Shown one piece after another: positions 51,114-59,584 of a stretch of 64,000 nt of DNA; position 1 is the stretch's first letter, and each line of letters starts with the position of its first letter. The notes beneath the pieces were generated by a model. That model was not told the DNA's origin. It made no database searches and worked only from the letters and a program-made list of their open reading frames with translations. This stretch comes from Polyangiaceae bacterium. GTDB lineage: Bacteria; Myxococcota_A; Polyangia; Polyangiales; Polyangiaceae. The DNA lies in the NCBI GenBank assembly GCA_020633235.1, contig JACKEA010000006.1, positions 558,001 through 622,000 on the forward strand, written 5' to 3'. The translations under genes were made by a program, and so were the position numbers.

Positions 51114-52073
51114 ATGCGCCTCCTGTTCCTCTCCCTGCTCGCCCTCGGTCTCTTGTCCGCCTGTTCCGACGACAACACCGTGACCCCACCAAAGACGACG
51201 CTGGACTCGGGAACCGGCGGCAGCGCCGGCTCCGACGCCGGTGACGCGGCTGCCAGCTGCGGAACGGACGAGACTTGCGTGCCTTTCGCCCCGGGGGACT
51301 GGTTGGGTCCGTTTGCCGTGTGGACTGGCGCTGCCGGGGACGACCCACCCAGCTGTCCCTCCGCCCTCCCCACGGAAGAGCTCACTGCGCAGGCCGAGCC
51401 CGTCGGCGCCGACGCGTGCAAGTGCAACTGCACCACCAGCGGTCTCGGTTGCCCGGACACGGTCACCATCCAGGGCTACCCCGATCTCGCGTGCTCGAGC
51501 ACCACGTGTACGCCCTTCACCGTCGGCACGTCTTGCGTGGATCTTTCGAACAATTGCGGCACCATCGCCGCCGCGCAGATCGATCCCGTGCAGCCGACCG
51601 GCTCCTGCGCCAGCGGCAGCGTGGGCCTCGCGGAGCCCAAGTGGAACAAGCAGGTACGCGCCTGCTCGGGCGGCATCTGCGAGGGTGGCGCTTGTATCGC
51701 GGCCGACGTGGACTTCGCGAAGACCTGCATCTTCAAGTCCGGCGACGAGCAGTGCCCTTCCGGCACGACGTTCACCGAGCGCGAGCTGTACTACCAGGGC
51801 GCCGACGACACGCGCGCGTGCCCCGAAACGACCTGCCCGTGCAGCCTCGATGGCACCTGCGGTTACGTCGATCTGTTCTCTGACACCGCCTGCAGCGTGC
51901 CCATCACCGGCGCGTCCGCCAGCCTTTCGCTCTCCGCTTGCTACGCCAACGTGAAGAGCGGGCACTTCGCGACCGCCAACGCGCTGGCCTGCGTTCCCAG
52001 CGCCGCGGCGGGCAAGCCGAGCGGCAGCCTCACGCCCACGGGTCCCGTCACCGTGTGCTGCCAAGCGCAGTGA
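51114..52073 (+). CDS. Cys-rich lipoprotein
   Basis: The 319-residue precursor has a signal and lipobox (LALGLLSACSDD). The mature protein has about 30 Cys in pairs such as CKCNCTTSGLGC, CSSTTCTPF, CSGGICEGGACIA, CPETTCPCSLDGTCG and CCQAQ at the end, so it is an extensively disulfide-bonded envelope or secreted protein. I do not recognise the family. A GTG at 51090 overlapping the tatD stop (GTGA) is also possible, but the signal peptide begins at 51114. Confidence 0.8.
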   Translation: MRLLFLSLLALGLLSACSDDNTVTPPKTTLDSGTGGSAGSDAGDAAASCGTDETCVPFAPGDWLGPFAVWTGAAGDDPPSCPSALPTEELTAQAEPVGADACKCNCTTSGLGCPDTVTIQGYPDLACSSTTCTPFTVGTSCVDLSNNCGTIAAAQIDPVQPTGSCASGSVGLAEPKWNKQVRACSGGICEGGACIAADVDFAKTCIFKSGDEQCPSGTTFTERELYYQGADDTRACPETTCPCSLDGTCGYVDLFSDTACSVPITGASASLSLSACYANVKSGHFATANALACVPSAAAGKPSGSLTPTGPVTVCCQAQ

Positions 52074-52082
52074 GACGGGACT

Positions 52083-52136
52083 GTCCCCGGACCAACAAGA
52101 TCTCGAATCTGGATGTTGGCCCGCCGCGGAACCACG
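52083..52136. repeat. Paired REP-like repeats (copy 9)
   Basis: A shortened left unit (GTCCCCGGACCAACAAGATC) is followed by an inverted unit (ATGTTGGCCCGCCGCGGAAC), about 6 bases between cores. The ATCTGGATG between them matches the copy at 34816. Polarity is the same as at 34794. Located between the Cys-rich lipoprotein and the next lipoprotein gene. Confidence 0.85.
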
Positions 52137-52196
52137 TGTCGCAGACGCAATGTCGCTGCGCGTGGACTCGCTGTGCGGCTCGTGTACCCTCGTCTC

Positions 52197-53192
52197 ATGG
52201 TACGCGCAGCGCTCGTGGGGCTCGGGATCATCGTCGTCGCGCTCGCTGGATGTGGCGACGATTCGACGGCCGGGCAAGCTGACGCAGGTTCCGGCGGCAC
52301 GTCGGCTTCCGGTGGTACGTCGGGTTCCGGCGGCACGTCGGCTTCCGGTGGCACGTCGGGTTCCGGTGGCGCGTCGGGCGCGGGAGGCAGCACGGGTTTC
52401 GGCGGGAGCTCCGGTGCCGGAGGCACGTCCGGCGCCGGCGGAGCATCGGGTCTCGATTTCCCCGGCAGCGCCGCCGTGTCGACCACGATGCGCTTCCAGT
52501 TCTTGGATCCCCAGACCCACGGCTTGCCCATCTGGGGGCCTGCAGGCCAAGGCGCGACCTACGTCTGGCGTGCCTACCCGCGACAGCAGCCGGGCTACTA
52601 CACGACGTTCTTCTGGGGAACCACGGGCAACTTCACCTGGGGCGGCTACACGTACTACGGCTTTCATCCCTATCCACAAAAGGACGGGACCGTGCACCGT
52701 TGGGAAATCGCGGGCGACAACGGCGGGGATTTCCTCGGCGACGACGTGATCTACGATCGCTGGTTCACGCAAGTCGCTCGCGTGTGGGCCGACGGCAGCG
52801 GCAAGCACATGGAGTTCTATTGGGACTGGCCGGACCAGAGCAAGCTGCTCGCGCACACGGCGGGCACGAGCTACGGCAACGGCGATCCGCCCGCCCCCGC
52901 GCTCACTTGGGGAGACGCGCCCTGGCCGTCGTCCACGGGGATCTACGGACCCTCCGGAGAGGGCAACGAGGTGTACGACGGCATCTTGCGGGGCATTCAG
53001 ATCTACAGCGACAAGCTCTCGCTCGCGGACGTCCAATCCGAGATCGACTCCCCCGTGTCCACGGCGGCCGGCAAAGCCAGCATCTGGTACTTGAACATCG
53101 ACCCGACCCCAACGGACATCTCGGACAAGAGCGGGCAAGGGCACGATCCCGAGTGGGTCGGAGCGGAGCGGCCTTCCCTGTACCAGGAATGA
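52197..53192 (+). CDS. Lipoprotein with Ser/Gly linker and lectin-like domain
   Basis: The 331-residue precursor has a signal and lipobox (VVALAGCGDD), an 18-bp-repeat linker (GTSGSGGTSAS), then a domain with many aromatic strands (YVWRAYPRQQPGYYTTFFWG, YGFHPYPQKDGTVHRWEIAG, HMEFYWDWPDQSKLL). The aromatic content and later ...DISDKSGQGHDPEWVG suggest a ConA-like/LamG or glycan-binding jelly-roll. Substrate unknown. It lies convergent to the GH18 gene; the 43-base gap holds a REP-like repeat. Confidence 0.7.
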   Translation: MVRAALVGLGIIVVALAGCGDDSTAGQADAGSGGTSASGGTSGSGGTSASGGTSGSGGASGAGGSTGFGGSSGAGGTSGAGGASGLDFPGSAAVSTTMRFQFLDPQTHGLPIWGPAGQGATYVWRAYPRQQPGYYTTFFWGTTGNFTWGGYTYYGFHPYPQKDGTVHRWEIAGDNGGDFLGDDVIYDRWFTQVARVWADGSGKHMEFYWDWPDQSKLLAHTAGTSYGNGDPPAPALTWGDAPWPSSTGIYGPSGEGNEVYDGILRGIQIYSDKLSLADVQSEIDSPVSTAAGKASIWYLNIDPTPTDISDKSGQGHDPEWVGAERPSLYQE

Positions 53193-53208
53193 AGGCCTTG
53201 GATTTGGC

Positions 53209-53232
53209 TGTTGGCCCGCCGCGGAACCACGC
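53209..53232 (-). repeat. REP-like dispersed repeat, copy 10
   Basis: Read on the minus strand this is CGTGGTTCCGCGGCGGGCCA then ACAG, four bases after the GH18 stop. A single unit between two convergent genes. Confidence 0.8.
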
Positions 53233-53235
53233 GTG

Positions 53236-54513
53236 TCACAGCAAGTTGTCGTGGATGGCGGTGAGCAGCGGGCTTTGCTGTCCAGCCGGGGCGTTCGGCA
53301 CATAGCCCTCGGTGATCTCCCACTGGATCACGCCCCCGAGGCCCTGGTCCTTCACGTACTTGGCCTTCTCGGCGATGGACTGCTCGTCGTCGTAGGAGAT
53401 GTACGAGCAACCCTCGGGACCCTTGCCGCCGGAAAACGATAGGTACGGCACCTTCGCGAAGTCGTCCCACTTGCGGTCGCTCGCGGCGTAGTAGCTCCCG
53501 AGGATGTGGGCATAGCTCATGGTGCCGTCGTCCGCGGCGATGGTCGATCCGGAGAGAGCCTGTACGGGTGCGGTGACTGGCGGCGTGTAGCACAGACCGT
53601 AGAAGCCGATGCCGATGCCGAGCTTCGCCTTGGGAACACCGGCCGTGACGTACGCCTGCACCGAAGAATCGATCGACGTCGGCGTGGCGCTGTCCTGGCT
53701 GTAGAGCGGGCTCGAGTGCCAGCTCTTCCAGCCTTGCCAAGGGCCGGCCATGCCGTAGCTCATGATGTCGAGCTGATCGTACTGGGCCGCGATCGCCGCG
53801 TAGCCGCTGAGATCTTCCGGCAGATTGGTGTTGATGATGCCAATGGGGATCGTCATCAGCGCGCCCGCGTGCGCGGCCTTCACGGAGCTCGCGATCTCCG
53901 CGACCATCGCTTGGTCCGCGGCCTCGAGCGGCTCCCAGTCGATGTCGATGCCGTCGTAGCCGTCCTGCTCGATGAGCTTCACCAGGTTGGCGATGAACGC
54001 GCTCTTCGCGCTACTGGCCGTGGCGGCCAGGAAATCCGGTCGCGAGTCCGCCCCGCCGATGGACGCGATGGCCTTCACTCCGTGAGCGTGCGCCGCTTGC
54101 ACGATGTCCTCTGCGAGGGTGGCGCTACCGCTCAGCAAGCTGAGCCCACCGCTCGCGCTCGGCGTGTAGAACGACACCGCGATCTGCGTGAGCCCCGACC
54201 ACTCGATGGCCGAGACCGGATACTGACTCTCCTGCCAGCTCGCGTAGTACCCGAGCGACCACTTGCCGCTCGGCGCGCCCCCGCTGCCGCCCGCCCCAGC
54301 ACTGCCGCCCGTTCCCGCGCTGCCGCCGCTGCCCGCAGCGCCGCTCGCACCGCCGATACCGCCGCTGCCCCCGCTCTCTCCCCCGGACCCACCACTGCCG
54401 CCCCCTGACGTCGCACCCTGTCCGCCCGAGCCGCCGCCGTCGGAACCACCGCCACAACCCGTGAGCACGACGGCACATACGACCACGAAGCCCGGCAGCG
54501 AGAGGGTACGCAT
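53236..54513 (-). CDS. GH18 chitinase-like lipoprotein
   Basis: The 425-residue precursor has a signal and lipobox (VVLTGCGGG), a long Gly/Ser linker to about 85, then a GH18 TIM barrel with the catalytic motif DGIDIDWE (Asp187, Asp190, Asp192, Glu194), plus IASIGGADSR (beta-3) and the substrate-assisted-mechanism Tyr/Trp set (MSYGMAGPW, VIQWEITEGY). It hydrolyses chitin or related N-acetylated glycans outside the cell. A GTG two codons upstream is also possible. Confidence 0.9.
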   Translation of the reverse strand: MRTLSLPGFVVVCAVVLTGCGGGSDGGGSGGQGATSGGGSGGSGGESGGSGGIGGASGAAGSGGSAGTGGSAGAGGSGGAPSGKWSLGYYASWQESQYPVSAIEWSGLTQIAVSFYTPSASGGLSLLSGSATLAEDIVQAAHAHGVKAIASIGGADSRPDFLAATASSAKSAFIANLVKLIEQDGYDGIDIDWEPLEAADQAMVAEIASSVKAAHAGALMTIPIGIINTNLPEDLSGYAAIAAQYDQLDIMSYGMAGPWQGWKSWHSSPLYSQDSATPTSIDSSVQAYVTAGVPKAKLGIGIGFYGLCYTPPVTAPVQALSGSTIAADDGTMSYAHILGSYYAASDRKWDDFAKVPYLSFSGGKGPEGCSYISYDDEQSIAEKAKYVKDQGLGGVIQWEITEGYVPNAPAGQQSPLLTAIHDNLL

Positions 54514-54559
54514 GCCCACCAGGGTACGCCTACACCTGTGACGTCACCAGCGGGCGTGC

Positions 54560-55102
54560 TCAGAACCGATACGCCGCTCGCAAGCTCGGCCCCCACACTG
54601 GCTGCGGATACAGATCTGCGTTCAGCCACAGCTCGACGTCGAGGGCGCTCGCGTAGCTGTGAAAGACTCGCGCTCCGCCCAGCACCGCCAGCTCCAGACC
54701 GCCCCCACCGATGGATCCGGGCTTCGTCTTGCGCTTGAACCACAGCCCACCGATGCCCGGGGCCACACCGAGGAACAGCGGACCGATCGCGAAGTCGGCC
54801 CGATAGCGGAGCGCCACGCCGCCGCTGGTCAAGCCCGCGGCGGTCCGCCCGACGAAGCCCTGACCGCACAAGAAATCCCCGCCGCGCTCGGTCCAGTGTC
54901 CGCCGCACAGTTCGAACTCCATCCCGTACACCGGGATGTCGTAGATGCGTCGATACGTTGCCCCGACGTCCAGCAGCATCGCGCCTTGATCAGGCTGCGG
55001 TTCCGCGTCCAGCTCTTGATAGCGGGTCAGGGCTGCTTCTTCGTCGAAGTCGGGTGCGGCCAGCACCAAGGGCAGCGCGAGCGCCAAAGCCACTACGGGC
55101 AC
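54560..55102 (-). CDS. Exported beta-rich protein, likely outer-membrane
   Basis: The 180-residue precursor, from a GTG at 55102, has a short hydrophobic signal (VPVVALALALPLVLAAPD). The mature part has strand-like runs (GAMLLDVGATYRRIYDIPVY, GVALRYRADFAIGPLFLGVA, LYPQPVWGPSLRAAYRF), consistent with a small beta-barrel. It overlaps the upstream gene's end by 10 bases, so it is the third of a three-gene minus-strand operon. Function unknown. Confidence 0.65.
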   Translation of the reverse strand: MPVVALALALPLVLAAPDFDEEAALTRYQELDAEPQPDQGAMLLDVGATYRRIYDIPVYGMEFELCGGHWTERGGDFLCGQGFVGRTAAGLTSGGVALRYRADFAIGPLFLGVAPGIGGLWFKRKTKPGSIGGGGLELAVLGGARVFHSYASALDVELWLNADLYPQPVWGPSLRAAYRF

Positions 55103-55479
55103 AGCGGGGCTCCCGCGTCCGAGCGCCAAGCGCTCGCATCACACATCCCCAGCGCTTCGATCTCGCTACAAGATAGCTTGCGAATGCACTTGCTCTGGAC
55201 GACGTCCAGCGCCGGCGTCTGCCCTGCGCAACCCTCCTCATAGGTGCAGCTGATGGCGCCGTGCAGAGCGCCGCAGCAATCCTCGAGGTGCGCATACGCC
55301 TCCTCGCACTGAAGCTCCGACTCGCGAAAGCCGCTGCTCACGCTCACGCTGCCGCCGACCAACACGGAAATCGCGAACGGGCCCAGTACACCCCGCGCCC
55401 ATCGCCAGCGTCTCTTGCTCTCCTGATTCGTTCTCATGTCGGTCCGCCGCGATCCCGTCGCGTTCCGCTGGCGCCTCAT
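55093..55479 (-). CDS. Small Cys-rich exported protein
   Basis: The 128-residue protein has a leader MRRQRNATGSRRTDMRTNQE and one hydrophobic segment (VLGPFAISVLVGGSVSV). It continues with seven or eight Cys (LQCEEAYAHLEDCCGALHGA, CTYEEGCAGQ) suggesting a small disulfide-bonded secreted or anchored protein. Its ATG overlaps the stop of the preceding gene (ATGA); a later ATG at 55437 could be used. A REP-like repeat unit lies inside the first codons. Confidence 0.65.
   Translation of the reverse strand: MRRQRNATGSRRTDMRTNQESKRRWRWARGVLGPFAISVLVGGSVSVSSGFRESELQCEEAYAHLEDCCGALHGAISCTYEEGCAGQTPALDVVQSKCIRKLSCSEIEALGMCDASAWRSDAGAPLCP
55437..55457 (-). repeat. REP-like repeat inside coding sequence (copy 11)
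   Basis: Read on the minus strand this is GATCGCGGCGGACCGACA (the core with an altered 5' end). It is inside the N-terminal codons of the gene at 55093 if the upstream ATG is used, or just before the ATG at 55437. The tract is encoded as part of a non-folded leader. Confidence 0.6.
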
Positions 55480-55901
55480 CGGCAGTACAATCCCGGCGCG
55501 GCGTCCGGCTGCGTCAGGGCCAACGTGAGCGCGTCGCTACAGCGCACTTGGTCGTCGTGACTCAGGGTCGTTTCCGCTTGCACGCCGCCGTACCCCGAGT
55601 GGGTCCAACCCTCCGCCTCGAGATCGGCGCTTCCGGAAAGCACCGTGAGGTACAGCCGGCCATCGGGCCCTACCAAGCAGACGTCGTACAGCCCGGAGCT
55701 CTGGGGCGGCGGATCCCGAAAGCACACGTCTGCCAGCGGCTGTGACGGTCCCATGGTGGCGGCTTGCAGGTCGATGGGGCACGCGCCCACCTGGGTGCAC
55801 GCTCCCGCGTCGTCACCTCCGCCCGTCGGCGCGGCCGCGTTGCTCGCGCACGCGCACACCATCAGCAGTCCTGCGATCGCCGCGTCACGACCCGTCCCCA
55901 T
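55476..55901 (-). CDS. Cys-rich lipoprotein
   Basis: The 141-residue precursor has a signal and lipobox (LLMVCACAS). The mature part (CTQVGACPIDLQAATM, YDVCLVGPDGRLYLTVL, CSDALTLALTQPDAAPGLYC) carries several paired Cys. Probably envelope-anchored and disulfide-bonded. First gene of a three-gene minus-strand operon with overlapping stops and starts (ATGA). Confidence 0.75.
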   Translation of the reverse strand: MGTGRDAAIAGLLMVCACASNAAAPTGGGDDAGACTQVGACPIDLQAATMGPSQPLADVCFRDPPPQSSGLYDVCLVGPDGRLYLTVLSGSADLEAEGWTHSGYGGVQAETTLSHDDQVRCSDALTLALTQPDAAPGLYCR

Positions 55902-55980
55902 GCTCCAAACGTAGCTCGACGCTCGACCCCGGTCACGGCATTGCGAAAGTTGACGTGACGAGCGTCAGGACTCGCCGCTC

Positions 55981-56952
55981 TCAGAAACGGCCGCTCACGG
56001 TGAGCCCCTGCAAGCCGGTCAGCGTGTCGCGGTCGAGCTTCGCGCTCGTGCCTTTGGGCAGCGCGGCAGTCGTGCCGGGAGACACGGTGAAGCTCGCAGA
56101 GTCGGGCGTTAGCGCAAGCATGAAGCCTACAGTCACCCCTATCGTTCCTACGGCAGCACCAAGGAGGGACTTGGTCGTGTCGAACTCGCTCTCGGTGCGA
56201 CACGTTCCGAATGAGCACTTCTCTACGTCGTGCGATGACGTGACCATTAGGTAGGTTCCGGTCGCGATGCCAGCCCCCATTACGACCCACCCCAGCGTGC
56301 GAGTCCCAGACCTCTCGTGCCAATGACCGTGCAGCACAGAGTCGCCACGAGGCACAACGACCGGATCGTCCGCCTGTCGCGGGCCCCCGGTACCTCTGGA
56401 TAGCGCCAGAGTGTAACTCCCGGCTGGAATGGACACGTCGCAAGGGGCCGCGCACAGCTCATCGTAGCCAGACGCGACGTGGGTCATGACAGAGCGTCGA
56501 TGCAGCGTGACGCCCGGCGTGTCGGACTCGAAGTGGATCCGCGCTTCCTTGCTGTAGACGACCGCGAAGGGCTTCGTCTTCTCTTCCTTCGGTGTCGCCG
56601 TTTCTGGTTCCTTGGGCGGAGTGGGCTCGGTGGGTGCCGCCGGCTCTTCCTTCGGCATTCCGGAAGCCGGGCCCGCGTACTTCACCTCCGACATCGAGAG
56701 CTTGCGCTGCTCTCCCGTCGCCGTGACGAGCACCACGTAGTCGTTCGGAACCAGCTCGCTGATGGTGCCGCGCAGCATGCCGCCGTTGTTGAGCAGCACG
56801 ACGTCCGGGGCCGACACTGGCTGAGTAGGCTCAGGCGCTGCGGGCGTTTGACCAGCATCCGGCGCCGGACTCGCGGGGCCTTGAGCCAAGGCAGCGCCAG
56901 TCAGCAAGCCCAGGACAAACGTGGATCTCAGGACGAGCGCGGTTCGTGCCAA
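55981..56952 (-). CDS. Exported protein with PEGA-like domain, TTG start
   Basis: The 323-residue precursor starts at TTG (56952), preceded by GGAGG, with a Sec signal (VLRSTFVLGLLTGAALAQG). An Ala/Pro linker is followed by a domain (VVLLNNGGMLRGTISELVP, DYVVLVTATGEQRKLSMSEV) like small beta barrels that bind peptides or polymers, then ETATPKEEKTKPFAVV, a PEGA-like unit (ARIHFESDTPGVTLHRR) with Cys-Asp-Val-Ser, and a late transmembrane-like stretch (GWVVMGAGIATGTYLMV). Function unknown; likely envelope. Confidence 0.7.
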   Translation of the reverse strand: MARTALVLRSTFVLGLLTGAALAQGPASPAPDAGQTPAAPEPTQPVSAPDVVLLNNGGMLRGTISELVPNDYVVLVTATGEQRKLSMSEVKYAGPASGMPKEEPAAPTEPTPPKEPETATPKEEKTKPFAVVYSKEARIHFESDTPGVTLHRRSVMTHVASGYDELCAAPCDVSIPAGSYTLALSRGTGGPRQADDPVVVPRGDSVLHGHWHERSGTRTLGWVVMGAGIATGTYLMVTSSHDVEKCSFGTCRTESEFDTTKSLLGAAVGTIGVTVGFMLALTPDSASFTVSPGTTAALPKGTSAKLDRDTLTGLQGLTVSGRF

Positions 56953-57092
56953 ATTGTCCTCCCAGCGACGGATGCTACTTCGTGTCCGAGCCTCCGATCC
57001 ATCTCTCGTGACGTTTTCTGCGACAGTCCCTGTCGCAGGGCGAAGCGGTGTGGGGAAACGGCCTACTCCGGGAGGGACGTGCGCTCGCGGGC

Positions 57093-57118
57093 TGATTCCG
57101 CGGCGGACCAACAAACTC
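57093..57118 (+). repeat. REP-like dispersed repeat, copy 12
   Basis: GATTCCGCGGCGGACCAACA, then AACTC. It sits between two divergent genes (56952 and 57205), an exception to the 3'-end pattern. Its 19-base core CCGCGGCGGACCAACAAAC also occurs inside the gene at 21842. Confidence 0.85.
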
Positions 57119-57204
57119 TCTCCCAAGGACAGGATGGGAGCGGGGAAAGCGCGGGGAAATGCGGCTGGGGTTTACGTTCTGGGGAAAGCCCGGGACCATG
57201 GGGC

Positions 57205-59184
57205 ATGGCACGGCGAACGCGACGGGCTTTCGGGTTGGGTGTGGCGCTGGCGCTCGCGGCGGGCGTGGCGGCGGGGCAGACGGTGACGGTGGATACGTCG
57301 GCGGGGAATCGCCAGCAGACCATCGACGGCTTTGGGACGTGCCTAGCAGGGACGGAAGGACAGTCGTCGTGGTTTCAGCAGCTCTACTTCGACGACATGC
57401 AAGCGTCGATGTTGCGCTTCGACATCGTGCCGCGCTTCGCGGCGCCGTATTCGGACCTGCACTACAACTCGCCCTGGTTCGGTCAGGCGTCGCCGATGGA
57501 CCTGCCTGGACCGGACGGCAACAACGTGCGCACGTACACCAGCGCGGCGGACTACACCCAGAGCTTCGGTGGACAAAAGGCGCAGATCGCCGTGATGGGC
57601 CCCAATATCGACGACAACGTGAAGCTCTTCGATTTCGGCGACGAGGTGCCCAAGACGGCGGGAACGTTGGCGCAGATCGGGCAGCAGAAACAGGGCGCCG
57701 ACTTCAAGCTGTTCGCGTCCATGTGGTCACCGGCGCCATGGCTCAAGGTGTCGTCTGGCAACACCATCAGCGGACAGAGCGATCCGCTGCCCAAGAACGG
57801 AACGCCGTGGCCGTTCATCTGGGGCGGGAACTTCTCTGGCGGCAAGCTCGATACATCCGGCACCCCGCGAGCAGAATTCGACGATGGGACGGGACCGACG
57901 AGCGCGCTGACGCAGTTCGCGCGGGCGCTGGCGGCCTACCTGCGGGGCTTCCAAGACACCTACGGCGTGAAGCTGTACGCCATCAGCATCCAGAACGAGC
58001 TGAACTTCGAGACCTTCTACAACAGCTGCACCTACCCGCTGGCGAGCGGATACATCGCCGCGTTGAAGGCGGCGCGCGCGGAGCTCGACAAGTACGACGA
58101 CCTGAAAACGATTCGCATCATGGGGCCGGAAGATCTCCTGGGCGGCGACGGCTACGGCATGTGGCAGTACGGCGGCGGCAACAACGTCACCCACAAGAAC
58201 CTGCAGTACCTGACGGAGATCGCAAAAGATCCGGACGCGGTGAAGGCCATCGACTTCTTTTGCATCCACGGCTACGCGGCGGATGGCGTGAGCTCCGCTG
58301 GCGCGACGCCCCAGCAGTGGCAGTGGTGGGCGGACGGCTGGCAGACGAGCCCGAGTGCTGGGCTCCCGGCAGCGGTGGACGGCTTTGCGTCCTACGGCAA
58401 GAAGAGCTGGATGACGGAGACCAGCGGTGAAGACACCGCGTGGCTGTCGCCGGCGAACGGATTCCCTGGCAAGGGCGCCTTCAGCATTGCGTTGAAGATC
58501 CATCAGGCGCTCACGGCGGGGCAAGAGAGCGCCTGGGCCTACTGGCAGATGACGGATGGCAGCGACGTTAGCGCATACACGCTGACGGACGCGACGCAGA
58601 AGGAGAGCTCGCCGAAATACGTGGCGGCGAAGCATTTCTTCCACTTCGTGCGGCCGGGGTCACAGCGCGTGCCGGTGACGGTGAGCGGATCGAGCACGCT
58701 GGTCGCGAGCGGTTTCGTGCACGACGGGCAGGGCACGTTGGTGCTGGAGCTGATCAACACGGACGCGAGCGACGCGACGGTGAGCGTGGAGGTGCCGAGC
58801 AACCCGCCGGACATCACGAGCTTCGACGTGCGCACCTCGAGCGACGGCAGCTTGTGGCAGACGTCCAGCGCCGACGTGAGCGGGGGTGCCGTGAGCGTGA
58901 CGGTGCCGGGCTACGGCGTGGTGACGCTGGCCGGGCAAGGTACGGGGACCGGGACCGGGGGTGCCGGCGGCACGGGCGGGGCCGCGGGGGGACCGAGCGG
59001 TGGCGGCAGTGCCGGACAGAGCACGGGCGGCAGCAGCGGCGCGAGCGGCGGCGGTGGCGCCAAGGCCAGTGGCTCCGAAGACGATGGCGGCTGCGGCTGC
59101 CGCGCGGCGCCGCGCTCCGGGTCGTCCGGGGCGGCGTTGCTCTCGCTGTTGGGCCTGGCCCTGCTTCGGCGTCGGCGGCGCTGA
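57205..59184 (+). CDS. Exported GH30-type glycoside hydrolase with MYXO-CTERM tail
   Basis: The 659-residue precursor has a Sec signal (ALALAAGVAAGQTV). The catalytic barrel, to about 450, has TIDGFGTCLAG, SMWSPAPWLKVSSG, NELNFETF (acid/base Glu265) and WMTETSGED (nucleophile Glu405), typical of GH30 endo-xylanases/glucanases. A beta-domain (about 460-590) follows with VTVSGSSTLVASGFVH and SNPPDITSFDVRTS. The Gly/Ser tail leads to GCGCRAA, a hydrophobic helix (AALLSLLGLALL) and RRRRR: a MYXO-CTERM tail, so it is anchored to the cell surface. Substrate not provable. Confidence 0.85.
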   Translation: MARRTRRAFGLGVALALAAGVAAGQTVTVDTSAGNRQQTIDGFGTCLAGTEGQSSWFQQLYFDDMQASMLRFDIVPRFAAPYSDLHYNSPWFGQASPMDLPGPDGNNVRTYTSAADYTQSFGGQKAQIAVMGPNIDDNVKLFDFGDEVPKTAGTLAQIGQQKQGADFKLFASMWSPAPWLKVSSGNTISGQSDPLPKNGTPWPFIWGGNFSGGKLDTSGTPRAEFDDGTGPTSALTQFARALAAYLRGFQDTYGVKLYAISIQNELNFETFYNSCTYPLASGYIAALKAARAELDKYDDLKTIRIMGPEDLLGGDGYGMWQYGGGNNVTHKNLQYLTEIAKDPDAVKAIDFFCIHGYAADGVSSAGATPQQWQWWADGWQTSPSAGLPAAVDGFASYGKKSWMTETSGEDTAWLSPANGFPGKGAFSIALKIHQALTAGQESAWAYWQMTDGSDVSAYTLTDATQKESSPKYVAAKHFFHFVRPGSQRVPVTVSGSSTLVASGFVHDGQGTLVLELINTDASDATVSVEVPSNPPDITSFDVRTSSDGSLWQTSSADVSGGAVSVTVPGYGVVTLAGQGTGTGTGGAGGTGGAAGGPSGGGSAGQSTGGSSGASGGGGAKASGSEDDGGCGCRAAPRSGSSGAALLSLLGLALLRRRRR

Positions 59185-59239
59185 CTTTTTTCGAACCTTT
59201 CGCGCCCTCTGGTTCCGAAGCAGGGAAAGGAAGGTGAGC

Positions 59240-59584
59240 ATGTGGTCGAGCTTCTTCGCGGCCGGTGGCTGGCCGATGATCCCCACGGCACTGTTCGGGT
59301 TCTTGTTGCTGGCGGCGAGCGTGCTCTACGCGCTGCGATCGGACCCACGTTGGGCGCGGGCCACCACCGCTCTGGGCGCCGTCACGTTGGCGATGGGCGT
59401 GGCGGGCTCGGTGATCGGCATCTGCATGTCGTTGCACTACCTCCCGCAGGTGGAGCCGCCGCGGCAGCTCGGCATCCTGGCACTCGGAGTAGAAGAGTCC
59501 CTGCACGGCACCTTGATGGCGCTCTTGTGCGTCACCGTCGCCGGGGTCATCGCCGCCGCGGGGCATCTCCGCGCGCGGGCGTGA
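59240..59584 (+). CDS. Small three-helix membrane protein
   Basis: The 114-residue protein has three hydrophobic helices (about 12-30, 45-65, 88-108) with GWPMIPTALFGFLLLAAS and ICMSLHYLPQVEPPRQLGIL between. The pattern is similar to a truncated MotA/TolQ/ExbB-like channel protein, but too short for certainty. AAGGAAGGTGAGC precedes the ATG. Its stop overlaps the sigma factor ATG by one base (TGATG), so it is the first gene of the sigma operon. Confidence 0.7.
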   Translation: MWSSFFAAGGWPMIPTALFGFLLLAASVLYALRSDPRWARATTALGAVTLAMGVAGSVIGICMSLHYLPQVEPPRQLGILALGVEESLHGTLMALLCVTVAGVIAAAGHLRARA

